Of a stretch of 10,716 nucleotides of DNA, positions 1 through 6,263 are shown piece by piece. The first letter of the stretch is position 1. Every line of letters begins with the position of its first letter. A program made the translations under genes and the position numbers. The notes beneath the pieces were generated by a model that saw only the letters and a program-made list of their open reading frames with translations, had not been told where the DNA came from and did not search any database. The stretch is taken from assembly GCA_037447125.1 (NCBI GenBank), contig JBBIHG010000101.1, positions 1-10,716 on the forward strand, read 5' to 3'. Origin of the DNA: UBA2029 sp037447125. GTDB taxonomy: Bacteria; Chloroflexota; Anaerolineae; Aggregatilineales; Aggregatilineaceae.

Positions 1-55
1 CAGCATCGTTTAGGACCCGTGTGCCTATCCATCGTATTCATTCAACAAAGCCATT

Positions 56-93
56 GCGAATTGAAATTCGCCATTCGCCATTCGCAATCCGCA
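56..93. repeat. Hairpin plus four tandem 7-bp units
   Basis: GCGAATT at 56-62 and AATTCGC at 65-71 form a perfect inverted repeat with a 2-base spacer. From 66 the sequence continues as ATTCGCC, ATTCGCC, ATTCGCA, ATCCGCA, four consecutive 7-base units with a decaying consensus. It is small intergenic repeat debris. There is no spacer/repeat pattern of a CRISPR array, and no function can be assigned. Confidence 0.6.
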
Positions 94-177
94 ATGCACT
101 TCTCTCTCGCACCCAGTATACCCGGATTCGGCGGGCGGCGGTTTACCTCACCCCCAGCGGACTTCCCCTTGCGGCGC

Positions 178-193
178 GCCCGCTCGCGCGGGC
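178..193 (-). terminator. Possible terminator hairpin after the kinase gene
   Basis: GCCCGC (178-183) and GCGGGC (188-193) make a 6-bp perfect GC stem with the 4-base loop TCGC. It begins 8 bases beyond the kinase stop codon (201-203, minus strand). No T-tract follows on the minus strand, so intrinsic termination is uncertain. It may only stabilise the 3' end. Confidence 0.3.
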
Positions 194-200
194 AGACGCG

Positions 201-1811
201 CTATTGCACGAAGACGGTCACCCGCGCTGGCTCGCTGGCGTGCGTCCCGCTGTAGGCAATCACCGTCAGTTCGTGCGTGCCAGTGCTGTTGGCCGAGTAG
301 GTGAACCAGCCCTGGAACATCCTCTCTCCGCTGCCCTCGATGGTACTGAGCACCTGGCCGAGACGGCGCAGCTCGATGCGGGTGATGCCATCCTCGGCGC
401 TGGCGGTGAACTGCACGGCGACCAGCGCGCCCAGTTGGGCCGTCATCCCGTCCGCGGGCGCTGTGATCGTCAGCTTCGGGCGGGCGACGGCGGCAGGGGC
501 CGCGCCAGGGCCGGAATCGAGCAGCAGCGCCCCGACCAGCACAATCCCCGCCATGACGATCAGCGCCGCGATCAGCACGACTACGATGGTCAGCAGGCGC
601 GCGAAGGCGCTTCGGGCGGGCTGGAGAGGCGGCTCTGGCGCGCGGTAGGGCGGCGCGTAGCCGGTGATGAGCGGCGTTGAGGGTCGCGGCACAGGCTGAG
701 GCGGTGCCTGGTAGACCGGCGGCGCGCTGGCGGCAGGCGGGAGGCTGGTCACAGGGGGGCGGCCTTCGGGCGGGACTGCGCGCCGCGCCGGGGGGATCGT
801 CTCGGCGGGCGGGCGCGGCGCGGGCACGGCCCGATTGGTCAGGGCCATATCGGGCTGGTCGTCGTCAGCATGGGCCAGCAGGTCTTCTTCGGCGAGGGCA
901 TCGTGCAGGCTTGCATCGCCCGGCAGGTCGAGCAGCTCGGGCGCCGCGCTGTCGAAGATGGTCTGTTCGGGCAGGCGCGGCGGGAAGTTCAGCGCCCGAT
1001 CCAGATCGCGCGCCAGGTCGCCTGCCGATGCGTAGCGCGCGCCGCGGCCTTTGGCCAGCGCCCGCCGCATCACTGGCTCGACGGCGACCGGCAGGCTGGG
1101 GTTGATCTGGCGGACGGGCGTTGGCTGCTGGTCGAGATGCTGGTACATCAGCCCGTGCGGCGTGTCGGCGGCGAAGGGCACCGGCCCGGCCAGCATCTGG
1201 TAGAGCATCACGCCCAGGGCATAGACATCGGTGCGCGCGTCTACTGGCTCAGAGCGCCACTGCTCCGGGGCCATGTAGGTTGGCGTGCCCATCACGGCGT
1301 TGGGCGCAGTCAGGCCGGTGAAGGCCCCGCCGGAGACGAGCTTGGCGATGCCGAAGTCGGTCAGGAAGACGCGGTCGCGCCCGTCGAGCAGCACGTTGGT
1401 CGGCTTGAGGTCGCGGTGGACGATGCCGTGGCGGTGGGCGTAGTCGAGCGCGTCGGCGATCTGGGCGGTGATCTGCGATACACGGGGGAGGGGCAGCGGC
1501 CTGCCGCGCAGCTCGTCGCCCAGCGTGCCGCCGTCAATCAGGCGCATGACCAGGTAGGTGTACGCCCCGGCCCGCCCGAAGTCGAAGACGGGCAGGATGT
1601 GCGGATGCTGCAGACCGGCGATGATGCGCGCCTCGCGCTCGAAGCGAGCGATGAACTCAGCGTCGCTGGCCAGGTCCGGCGAGAGCACCTTGATCGCCAC
1701 CGGGCGCTCCATGCTCGGCTGGTAGGCGCGGTAGACGCTGGCCATCCCGCCCCGCCCCAGCAGGCTATGCAGCTCGTATTGCCCGATGGTCGTCCCCGCA
1801 AGGTCTTGCAT
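201..1811 (-). CDS. Membrane-anchored Ser/Thr protein kinase with Ig-like outer domain
   Basis: A 536-residue Hanks-type (PknB-like) kinase that phosphorylates Ser/Thr of cytoplasmic targets. Residues 12-275 form the kinase domain: glycine loop GRGGMASV (19-26), catalytic Lys41 in VAIK, alpha-C Glu60, catalytic loop HRDLKPTN (132-139, base Asp134), DFG (152-154), and APE (181-183), so all catalytic residues are present. A proline-rich linker (about 285-400) leads to one hydrophobic segment (about 406-431). The last 105 residues would lie outside the membrane and read as a beta-rich Ig-like domain (PKLTITAPADG through a terminal THELTVIAYS...VTVFV), not as PASTA repeats. ATG at 1811 gives a normal kinase start, and a TACAAT box lies 43 bases upstream. 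No operon partner or phosphatase gene is next to it. The kinase call is firm; ligand and targets are unknown. Confidence 0.95.
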   Translation of the reverse strand: MQDLAGTTIGQYELHSLLGRGGMASVYRAYQPSMERPVAIKVLSPDLASDAEFIARFEREARIIAGLQHPHILPVFDFGRAGAYTYLVMRLIDGGTLGDELRGRPLPLPRVSQITAQIADALDYAHRHGIVHRDLKPTNVLLDGRDRVFLTDFGIAKLVSGGAFTGLTAPNAVMGTPTYMAPEQWRSEPVDARTDVYALGVMLYQMLAGPVPFAADTPHGLMYQHLDQQPTPVRQINPSLPVAVEPVMRRALAKGRGARYASAGDLARDLDRALNFPPRLPEQTIFDSAAPELLDLPGDASLHDALAEEDLLAHADDDQPDMALTNRAVPAPRPPAETIPPARRAVPPEGRPPVTSLPPAASAPPVYQAPPQPVPRPSTPLITGYAPPYRAPEPPLQPARSAFARLLTIVVVLIAALIVMAGIVLVGALLLDSGPGAAPAAVARPKLTITAPADGMTAQLGALVAVQFTASAEDGITRIELRRLGQVLSTIEGSGERMFQGWFTYSANSTGTHELTVIAYSGTHASEPARVTVFVQ

Positions 1812-1853
1812 GAATGCCTGCCCCGATCGGTAACAACAGGTCGCCTGGTCGCT

Positions 1854-1859
1854 ATTGTA
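1854..1859 (-). promoter_or_regulatory. Putative -10 box (TACAAT) of the kinase gene
   Basis: On the minus strand TACAAT reads from 1859 to 1854, leaving 42 bases to the ATG at 1811. The same hexamer stands before three other genes of this window. The best -35 candidate at a 16-base spacing is GTGAGC (1876-1881), which is weak. Confidence 0.45.
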
Positions 1860-2024
1860 CCCGATCTTCGGCGGCGCTCACGCCCCAACGAGTGAGGGAT
1901 CGAACTCAAGCAGACTTCCGAAGTTTCCAAAACTTCGTGAAGTCTAGAGCGTGTTATGAACTCTGTGCACTCGGCGCGGCGGGCAACTCGCGATGCCCTA
2001 CGATCACCTGAACCCCACCCTGTG

Positions 2025-2086
2025 GTCCCTCCCCGCTGGCGGGGAGGGACGGGCTGCTCCCCTTTCTCCGCTTGCGGGGAAAGGGG
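2025..2086. repeat. Two adjacent GC-rich hairpins (REP/BIME-like)
   Basis: Hairpin one pairs GTCCCTCCCC (2025-2034) with GGGGAGGGAC (2041-2050) across a 6-base loop. Hairpin two has a 12-bp stem from CCCCTTTCTCCG (2059-2070) and CGGGGAAAGGGG (2075-2086), with one G-T pair and a 4-base loop. They lie about 55 bases downstream of the propeptide-like gene on the minus strand, so they could act as an mRNA 3' barrier, but no T-tract follows. Such paired palindromes resemble REP/BIME units, and a RAYT-like gene lies 0.9 kb away. Confidence 0.6.
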
Positions 2087-2141
2087 CCGGGGGATAGGGG
2101 TCCATCAGGCCAAACCGCACACCGATTTCCGCCCTGATGTA

Positions 2142-2810
2142 CTAGCCAGTCATCTGCCCGTCGGGTTGGCCGGGCATCACCGGGGCCGGGTTGACCGGCC
2201 TAGCCGGGCCGGGCAGCGCCGATGGGGCTGGTTGCCCGGTGTATTCGCCAATGCGCAGCCGTCGCACGGCCAGCACGCCGGGCAGGCGGCGAATCGCGTC
2301 GAGCTTGCTGGCGTCCACCCGGATCAGGATGCCGTTGAACGTGTGCTGCGTGCGGCCAATGATCGTCGCGTTGAGGTCGGGGGCGGTCAGTGAAGGGAGC
2401 AGGGCGCGCTGCGCGGCGTCAATGGCCTGGGCCTGTTGCTCGGCCATGGTCCGCGCCAGCGCTTCGGGCAGGCGCAGCGCGCGCGCGAAGGCGTAGGCTC
2501 TGGCAGCGGGCGGATCGCCCAGCTCGACCAGGACTTCGATGATGCCGGTCCGGGGCAAGAGTTCCTCGCGCGGACCCACCTCGATGCTTTCCCCCCATGC
2601 GGGCAGCGGCGGCTGCCCTTCCCCCCAGAGTGCGCCCGGCTTGGTCGGGCCGCCGGGTACGACGGGTGTCTGCTGCAGGAGTCCTCCTGCGCGCGCGACC
2701 TGCGGCGAGCCGATGCCGGGCCACCTGCCAACCAGGATCGTCGCGGCGACAAGCGCCGCGACCGCGCAGGCCAGCGCAATCCGCCCCCCATAGGCAGGCA
2801 GCCGGCTCAT
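2142..2810 (-). CDS. Exported orphan subtilase-propeptide/I9-like protein
   Basis: A 222-residue protein. Residues 8-27 are a hydrophobic N-terminal segment after MSRLPAYGGR, a signal peptide or anchor. A low-complexity Pro/Gly stretch follows (30-85). Residues 89-187 resemble the Inhibitor_I9 propeptide of S8 subtilases: IIEVLVELGDPPAA at the start, a helical Ala/Gln-rich middle (105-140), then a beta strand with HTFNGILIRVDASKLDAI and the closing LPGVLAVRRL. In normal subtilases this is followed by the Asp-His-Ser catalytic domain. Here a Pro-rich tail of about 30 residues ends at TAG and no catalytic motif follows. It may be a stand-alone protease inhibitor/chaperone or the surviving head of a deleted protease. 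I chose the ATG at 2810 because the longer frame (ATG at 2867) would start within a few bases of transcription from the TTGACA-16-TACAAT promoter. Domain assignment is by eye. Confidence 0.72.
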   Translation of the reverse strand: MSRLPAYGGRIALACAVAALVAATILVGRWPGIGSPQVARAGGLLQQTPVVPGGPTKPGALWGEGQPPLPAWGESIEVGPREELLPRTGIIEVLVELGDPPAARAYAFARALRLPEALARTMAEQQAQAIDAAQRALLPSLTAPDLNATIIGRTQHTFNGILIRVDASKLDAIRRLPGVLAVRRLRIGEYTGQPAPSALPGPARPVNPAPVMPGQPDGQMTG

Positions 2811-2876
2811 GACAACCCCATCGTATCGCTCAGCGCACCGGCCCATGACCAGAGTACCAACGCACACCTGACCTTA

Positions 2877-2904
2877 ATTGTAATGCTCTTTTCTCTCGTG
2901 TCAA
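2877..2904 (-). promoter_or_regulatory. Strong promoter of the propeptide-like gene
   Basis: On the minus strand TTGACA (2904-2899) is followed after 16 bases by TACAAT (2882-2877), close to the sigma-70-type consensus. Transcription would begin near 2870, giving a leader of about 60 bases to the ATG at 2810. Confidence 0.7.
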
Positions 2905-2981
2905 AAGAGTCATCGGCGATTCGGCGATGGGTTGTTGGTGGTTGGCTATGGAGAAGTTGGCAGCGAGTAATAAACGATCTA

Positions 2982-3488
2982 TCAGGGGGCGGCAGAGGCC
3001 GGCGCGGGGCACTGGTGCGGCCAGTCTTCCGCCCGCGCCACCAACCCAGCGCTGACCGGGGCCTGGCGCAGCGCGTAGAGCGCGCCGCTCAGCCGGTACT
3101 CCGTCCACAGCGGGGCGCAGTGGAAGCCCGCCGCCCACACCCGGTAGATCACCCCGCCCCACACCGGGTTGAAGCGCAGCACGGCATCGAGCGCGTCCAC
3201 ATCCTCGCCCTGGCGGATCGCGGCGAGCAAGTCGCCAGTCGCCCGCGCCTTCACCCGCTCGACGAAGGCGCTGAGGGCGTCGCCCTCCGCCGGCCCAACG
3301 ACCAGCCGTACCGCATCCGGCAGCACGACGTAGCCCCACAGACGGCCCGGCGCGTCCGGCGCGCAGCCGGCCAGCGCGGCGCAGGCGAGGCGCGCCAGGC
3401 GGGGCGCAGCCAGCAGTGGCGCGCGGTCGAGCGTCGTCACGATGATGCTGGCCCAGCAGGGGCCGGTGGAGCCGTCAGGGGCGGGCAT
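2982..3488 (-). CDS. RAYT/Y1-transposase-like protein lacking the HUH histidines
   Basis: A 168-residue protein with the layout of REP-associated tyrosine transposases (IS200-like Y1 fold). Residues 51-65 (WGYVVLPDAVRLVVG) occupy the place of the family's MPNHVH motif, but Asp58-Ala59-Val60-Arg61 stands where Asn-His-Val-His is expected, so both metal-binding histidines are gone. Residues 110-159 match the C-terminal pattern: VWGGVIYRVW, then YALRQAPVSAGLVARAEDWPH, the counterpart of Y-I-x-x-N-P-V-x-A-G-L-V-x-x-x-x-D-W-P. Tyr138 of that motif, the position of the family's nucleophile as I recall it, is kept. The protein therefore is unlikely to cut DNA; it is either decaying or a domesticated DNA binder. 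The frame is intact and has a TATAAT box (3531-3536) with a 42-base leader. GC hairpin blocks on both sides fit a RAYT neighbourhood. Family assignment rests on short motifs. Confidence 0.6.
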   Translation of the reverse strand: MPAPDGSTGPCWASIIVTTLDRAPLLAAPRLARLACAALAGCAPDAPGRLWGYVVLPDAVRLVVGPAEGDALSAFVERVKARATGDLLAAIRQGEDVDALDAVLRFNPVWGGVIYRVWAAGFHCAPLWTEYRLSGALYALRQAPVSAGLVARAEDWPHQCPAPASAAP

Positions 3489-3530
3489 GGCGCGGCCTTA
3501 GTCCATTCGTAGGGGCGGATGGATGCCCCG

Positions 3531-3536
3531 ATTATA
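3531..3536 (-). promoter_or_regulatory. Putative -10 box (TATAAT) of the RAYT-like gene
   Basis: The minus strand reads TATAAT from 3536 to 3531, 42 bases before the ATG at 3488. No convincing -35 hexamer is seen at 16-18 bases. Confidence 0.45.
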
Positions 3537-3583
3537 GCGCCGCATGATCAGGTGATCGCTTCGGAATCCTCCCGCCCTACAAA

Positions 3584-3682
3584 CCTCACCCCCCTGGCCT
3601 CGCTACGCTCGGCTTGCCCCCTCTCCATTCGAATGGAGAGGGGGCGGCGAGGCCCGTGTCAGTGGGCCGAGCGGGGGTGAGG
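3584..3682. repeat. 99-base nested inverted-repeat element
   Basis: The centre is a perfect 30-bp palindrome (3616-3645; half-site GCCCCCTCTCCATTC). Around it are further complementary pairs: CCTCACCCCC (3584-3593) with GGGGGTGAGG (3673-3682), GGCCTCGC (3596-3603) with GCGAGGCC (3647-3654), and GCTCGGC (3607-3613) with GCCGAGC (3666-3672). Not all can pair at once, so two alternative folds exist. It looks like a dispersed REP- or MITE-like intergenic element. No coding capacity. Confidence 0.7.
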
Positions 3683-3758
3683 CTCTCCAGCGGCGGCAGA
3701 TGATCCGCTGACAACTTGTTCGTGGACCCGCCACGCGATTGGGGCTAGGGGGGCTAGG

Positions 3759-3783
3759 GTAACGCGGAGCGCTGCGTTACAAT
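3759..3783 (+). promoter_or_regulatory. ABC exporter -10 box overlapping an inverted repeat
   Basis: TACAAT (3778-3783) forms a -10 box like those of neighbouring genes. It is overlapped by an inverted repeat with perfect 7-base arms GTAACGC (3759-3765) and GCGTTAC (3774-3780). This is a plausible operator for local control of the exporter. No good -35 hexamer is visible. The box covers the first possible ATG (3782), which supports the later start at 3839. Confidence 0.45.
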
Positions 3784-3838
3784 GCGCGATGTCGCCGGAC
3801 CGCAACATCCAGTTTACGGTTCTTCAACGGGGCACCTC

Positions 3839-5632
3839 ATGACCCATCCTTCTTCACACCATCCCCTCGCTCGCCTGCTCGGCTACGCGCGCCGTCACCG
3901 GCGCCGTGTGCTGCTGGCGAGCCTGTTCTCGGTGCTCAACAAACTCTTCGATCTGGCCCCGCCGGCGCTGATCGGCGCGGCGGTGGACATCGTCGTGCAG
4001 CGCGAGGACTCCTTCATCGCCAGCCTGGGCTTTCCCAACGTGCACGACCAGTTGCTCGTGCTGGCCCTGATCACGCTGGTGATCTGGATATGGGAATCGA
4101 TCTTCGAGTACGTGCACCGCGTCCTGTGGCGCAACCTGGCCCAGACGATCGAGCACGAGTTGCGCGTCGAAACCTACGCTCACGTGCAAGACCTGGAGCT
4201 GGCCTACTACGAGGATCAGAGCACGGGCGGCCTGCTCTCGATCATCAACGACGACATCAACCAGCTTGAGCGCTTCCTCGATGTGGGGGCCAACGACCTG
4301 ATCCAGGTGACGACCACCGTGCTGGTCATCAGCGGCATGTTCTTCGTCGCTGCGCCGGGCGTGGCCTGGATGGCGGTCATTCCCATCCCGATCATTGTCT
4401 ACGGCTCGGTCTGGTTCCAGCGCAAGCTGACGCCGCGTTACGCCGCCGTCCGCGAGCAGGTGGGGATGCTCAACAGCCAGCTCGCCAACAACCTGAGCGG
4501 CATCGCCACGATCAAGAGCTTCACCGCCGAGGAACACGAGATCAACCGCATCAGCGAGGCCAGCGCGCTCTACCGCGAGCGCAACCGCGCGGCCATTGTG
4601 CTCAGTTCGGCCTTCTCCCCGCTGATCCGCATGGTCATCGTCATGGGCTTCATCGCCATCCTGGTCTTCGGCGGGCGGCTGGCGCTGGACGGGGCGTTGA
4701 ACGTGGGCGTCTACAGCCTGATGATCTTCATCGTCCAGCGCCTGCTGTGGCCGCTGACCCGCCTGGGCGAGACGTTCGACCTCTACCAGCGGGCGATGGC
4801 CTCCACCACGCGCATCCTTGACCTGCTCGACATCCAGCCGCAGATCACCGACGGCGGCGAGCCGCTGCCCGTCGAGTCTGTGCGCGGCGAAGTCGCCTTC
4901 GGGGATGTCGAGTTTACCTACAACAACGGCCAGGAGGTGATTCGCGGGCTGTCGCTGCACATCCCGGCGGGCGACACAGCGGCCATCGTCGGCGCGACCG
5001 GCGCGGGCAAGAGCACGATGATCAAGCTGCTGCTGCGCTTCTACGACGTGCAGCGCGGGCGGATCACGCTCGACGGGCGCGACCTGCGCACGCTGGACGT
5101 GGCCGACCTGCGCGGGGCGATTGGCCTGGTCAGCCAGGACGTATTCCTCTTCCACGGCACGGTGCGCGAGAACATCACCTACGGCACGTTCGGCGCGACC
5201 GACGAGCAGATCATCGCGGCGGCCAGGATCGCCGAGGCGCACGACTTCATCATGCAGCTTCCGCAGGGGTACGAGACCATCGTCGGCGAGCGCGGGCAGA
5301 AGCTCAGCGGTGGGCAACGCCAGCGCATCTCGATTGCGCGGGCCATCCTCAAGAACCCGCCCGTGCTCATCCTCGACGAGGCCACGTCCTCGGTGGACAA
5401 CGAGACCGAGGCGGCCATCCAGCGCTCGCTGGAGCGGATCATCGTCGGGCGCACGACCATCGTCATCGCTCACCGCCTTTCGACCATCCGCAACGCCGAC
5501 CGCATCTTCGTGCTGGAGGATGGGATGCTGTGTGAGCAGGGCCGCCACGACGATCTGATCCGGAGCGAGGGCATCTACGCGACGCTGTGGCGCGTCCAGA
5601 CCGGCGAGCGGCTGCGGCTGGCCGGCGATTAG
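3839..5632 (+). CDS. Half-size ABC exporter (membrane domain fused to ATPase)
   Basis: A 597-residue ABC exporter of the MsbA/BmrA type, expected to act as a dimer in the inner membrane and pump lipids, drugs or peptides outward using ATP. The N-terminal half (about 20-310) is the six-helix ABC transmembrane domain, with the family-typical stretches YYEDQSTGGLLSIINDDI and LSGIATIKSF. The ATPase half has Walker A GATGAGKST (385-393, Lys391), the Q-loop in LVSQDVFLF, signature LSGGQ (489-493), Walker B VLILDE (509-514, catalytic Glu514) and the H-loop His545. All ATPase residues are intact. ATG 3839 is preferred; the in-frame ATG at 3782 lies inside a likely -10 box. The PEBP lipoprotein follows 41 bases later but with its own promoter-like box. 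No adjacent half-transporter is present, so a homodimer is likely. Substrate unknown. Confidence 0.95.
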   Translation: MTHPSSHHPLARLLGYARRHRRRVLLASLFSVLNKLFDLAPPALIGAAVDIVVQREDSFIASLGFPNVHDQLLVLALITLVIWIWESIFEYVHRVLWRNLAQTIEHELRVETYAHVQDLELAYYEDQSTGGLLSIINDDINQLERFLDVGANDLIQVTTTVLVISGMFFVAAPGVAWMAVIPIPIIVYGSVWFQRKLTPRYAAVREQVGMLNSQLANNLSGIATIKSFTAEEHEINRISEASALYRERNRAAIVLSSAFSPLIRMVIVMGFIAILVFGGRLALDGALNVGVYSLMIFIVQRLLWPLTRLGETFDLYQRAMASTTRILDLLDIQPQITDGGEPLPVESVRGEVAFGDVEFTYNNGQEVIRGLSLHIPAGDTAAIVGATGAGKSTMIKLLLRFYDVQRGRITLDGRDLRTLDVADLRGAIGLVSQDVFLFHGTVRENITYGTFGATDEQIIAAARIAEAHDFIMQLPQGYETIVGERGQKLSGGQRQRISIARAILKNPPVLILDEATSSVDNETEAAIQRSLERIIVGRTTIVIAHRLSTIRNADRIFVLEDGMLCEQGRHDDLIRSEGIYATLWRVQTGERLRLAGD

Positions 5633-5635
5633 CGG

Positions 5636-5641
5636 TACAAT
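5636..5641 (+). promoter_or_regulatory. Putative -10 box (TACAAT) of the PEBP lipoprotein gene
   Basis: TACAAT begins 3 bases after the exporter stop codon and lies 32 bases before the preferred ATG at 5674. Transcription would begin near 5648, so the upstream in-frame ATG at 5650 would have no leader. No clear -35 is visible. Confidence 0.45.
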
Positions 5642-5673
5642 GAGGGCAGATGGGAGTGCCCCGAGGTGGCGCC

Positions 5674-6261
5674 ATGCGCACCCTACGCCCCGCCCTGCCG
5701 ATCACGCTGCTCGTCCTGGCCCTGACGGCCCTGGCCGCCTGTTCGGGAGAGAAGAAGGCCGGCGAGACCCCGTTGCCGGCGACGACAGAGGAGGTTCCTG
5801 CCATGACACTTGAGCTGACCAGCACCGCCTTCAGCGAAGGCCAGCCGATCCCCGCCCGCTACACCTGCACTGGCGAAGACATCTCGCCGCCGCTGGCCTG
5901 GCGCGGCGCGCCCCCCGGCACGCAGAGCTTCGCCCTGATCATGGACGATCCCGACGCGCCGGGGCGCACCTGGGTGCACTGGGTGGTGTTCAACCTGCCA
6001 GCGGAAGCGACCGGCCTGCCCGCCGCCATCCGCTCCGACGATGACCTGCCGGGTGAAGCGCTGCACGGCCAGAATAGCTGGCGGCGCAACGACTACGGCG
6101 GCCCCTGCCCGCCCAGCGGCACGCACCGCTACTTCTTCAAGCTCTACGCGCTGGACACAACCCTCGGCCTGGCCCCTGGTGCGACCAGGCAGCAGGTGCT
6201 CGACGCGCTGGCCGGGCATGTCCTGGCCGAAGGGCAGTTGATGGGGACGTATAGAAAGTAG
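5674..6261 (+). CDS. YbhB/YbcL-family (PEBP, Raf kinase inhibitor-like) lipoprotein
   Basis: A 195-residue protein. The N-terminus MRTLRPALPITLLVLALTAL runs into the lipobox LAAC with Cys23, so the mature protein should be lipid-anchored outside the membrane. A short linker precedes the PEBP fold (about 45-195): DISPPLAW, then SFALIMDDPDAP (Asp91-Pro96), WVHWVVFNLP with His102, and GTHRYFFKLYALD with His151. These Asp/His positions line the anion-binding pocket of the family. Bacterial YbhB-type proteins have no settled role; phosphate-ligand binding is a family trait, not shown here. The start at 5674 is preferred over 5650 because GAGGTGG (5663-5669) is well spaced before it, the signal peptide begins there, and a -10 box lies just upstream. 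It follows the exporter by 41 bases, so some co-transcription is possible. Confidence 0.9.
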   Translation: MRTLRPALPITLLVLALTALAACSGEKKAGETPLPATTEEVPAMTLELTSTAFSEGQPIPARYTCTGEDISPPLAWRGAPPGTQSFALIMDDPDAPGRTWVHWVVFNLPAEATGLPAAIRSDDDLPGEALHGQNSWRRNDYGGPCPPSGTHRYFFKLYALDTTLGLAPGATRQQVLDALAGHVLAEGQLMGTYRK

Positions 6262-6263
6262 AG

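Larger units (their letters stand above)
1..200. other. Intergenic region with short repeats
   Basis: No credible gene is seen here. The stretch holds a perfect 7-bp hairpin (GCGAATT/AATTCGC, 56-71), four tandem heptamers of the type ATTCGCC/ATTCGCA/ATCCGCA (66-93), and a GC hairpin (178-193) just after the kinase stop codon. Two plus-strand frames cross it, but they only continue antisense into the kinase gene and show no family resemblance. Confidence 0.6.
1812..2141. other. Intergenic region: kinase promoter and two GC hairpins
   Basis: This gap lies between the propeptide-like gene and the kinase, both on the minus strand. It holds the putative kinase -10 box near 1854-1859 and two strong GC hairpins (2025-2050, 2059-2086). 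The sequence beyond the stop codon at 2142 shows no remnant of a subtilase catalytic domain in any minus-strand frame. The rest holds nothing I recognise. Confidence 0.55.
3489..3838. other. Divergent intergenic region
   Basis: The region separates the minus-strand RAYT-like gene from the plus-strand ABC exporter. It contains a minus-strand TATAAT box (3531-3536), a complex inverted-repeat element (3584-3682), an 11-base sequence shared with the feo upstream region (GTTCGTGGACC, 3718-3728), a duplicated GGGCTAGGG motif near 3742-3759, and an inverted repeat overlapping a TACAAT box (3759-3783). No gene is seen. Confidence 0.6.

Noticed and set aside
66..93. CRISPR array
   Set aside because: The units are 7 bases long and contiguous, without spacers; no cas gene is present.
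870..1895. 341-codon open frame on the plus strand
   Set aside because: Antisense to the kinase, compositionally biased, no family resemblance.
2811..2867. Earlier ATG (2867, minus) for the propeptide-like protein
   Set aside because: It would begin within a few bases of transcription, and it adds a charged stretch before the hydrophobic signal.
2436..3512. 358-codon open frame on the plus strand
   Set aside because: It runs antisense through both the propeptide-like and RAYT-like genes and across their promoters; the minus-strand products have motifs, this one has none.
3782..3841. Earlier ATG for the ABC exporter
   Set aside because: ATG 3782 overlaps a likely -10 box TACAAT, and the added residues do not resemble the usual start of the transporter; ATG 3839 is preferred.
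3854..5548. 564-codon open frame on the minus strand
   Set aside because: Antisense shadow of the ABC exporter with no recognisable motif.
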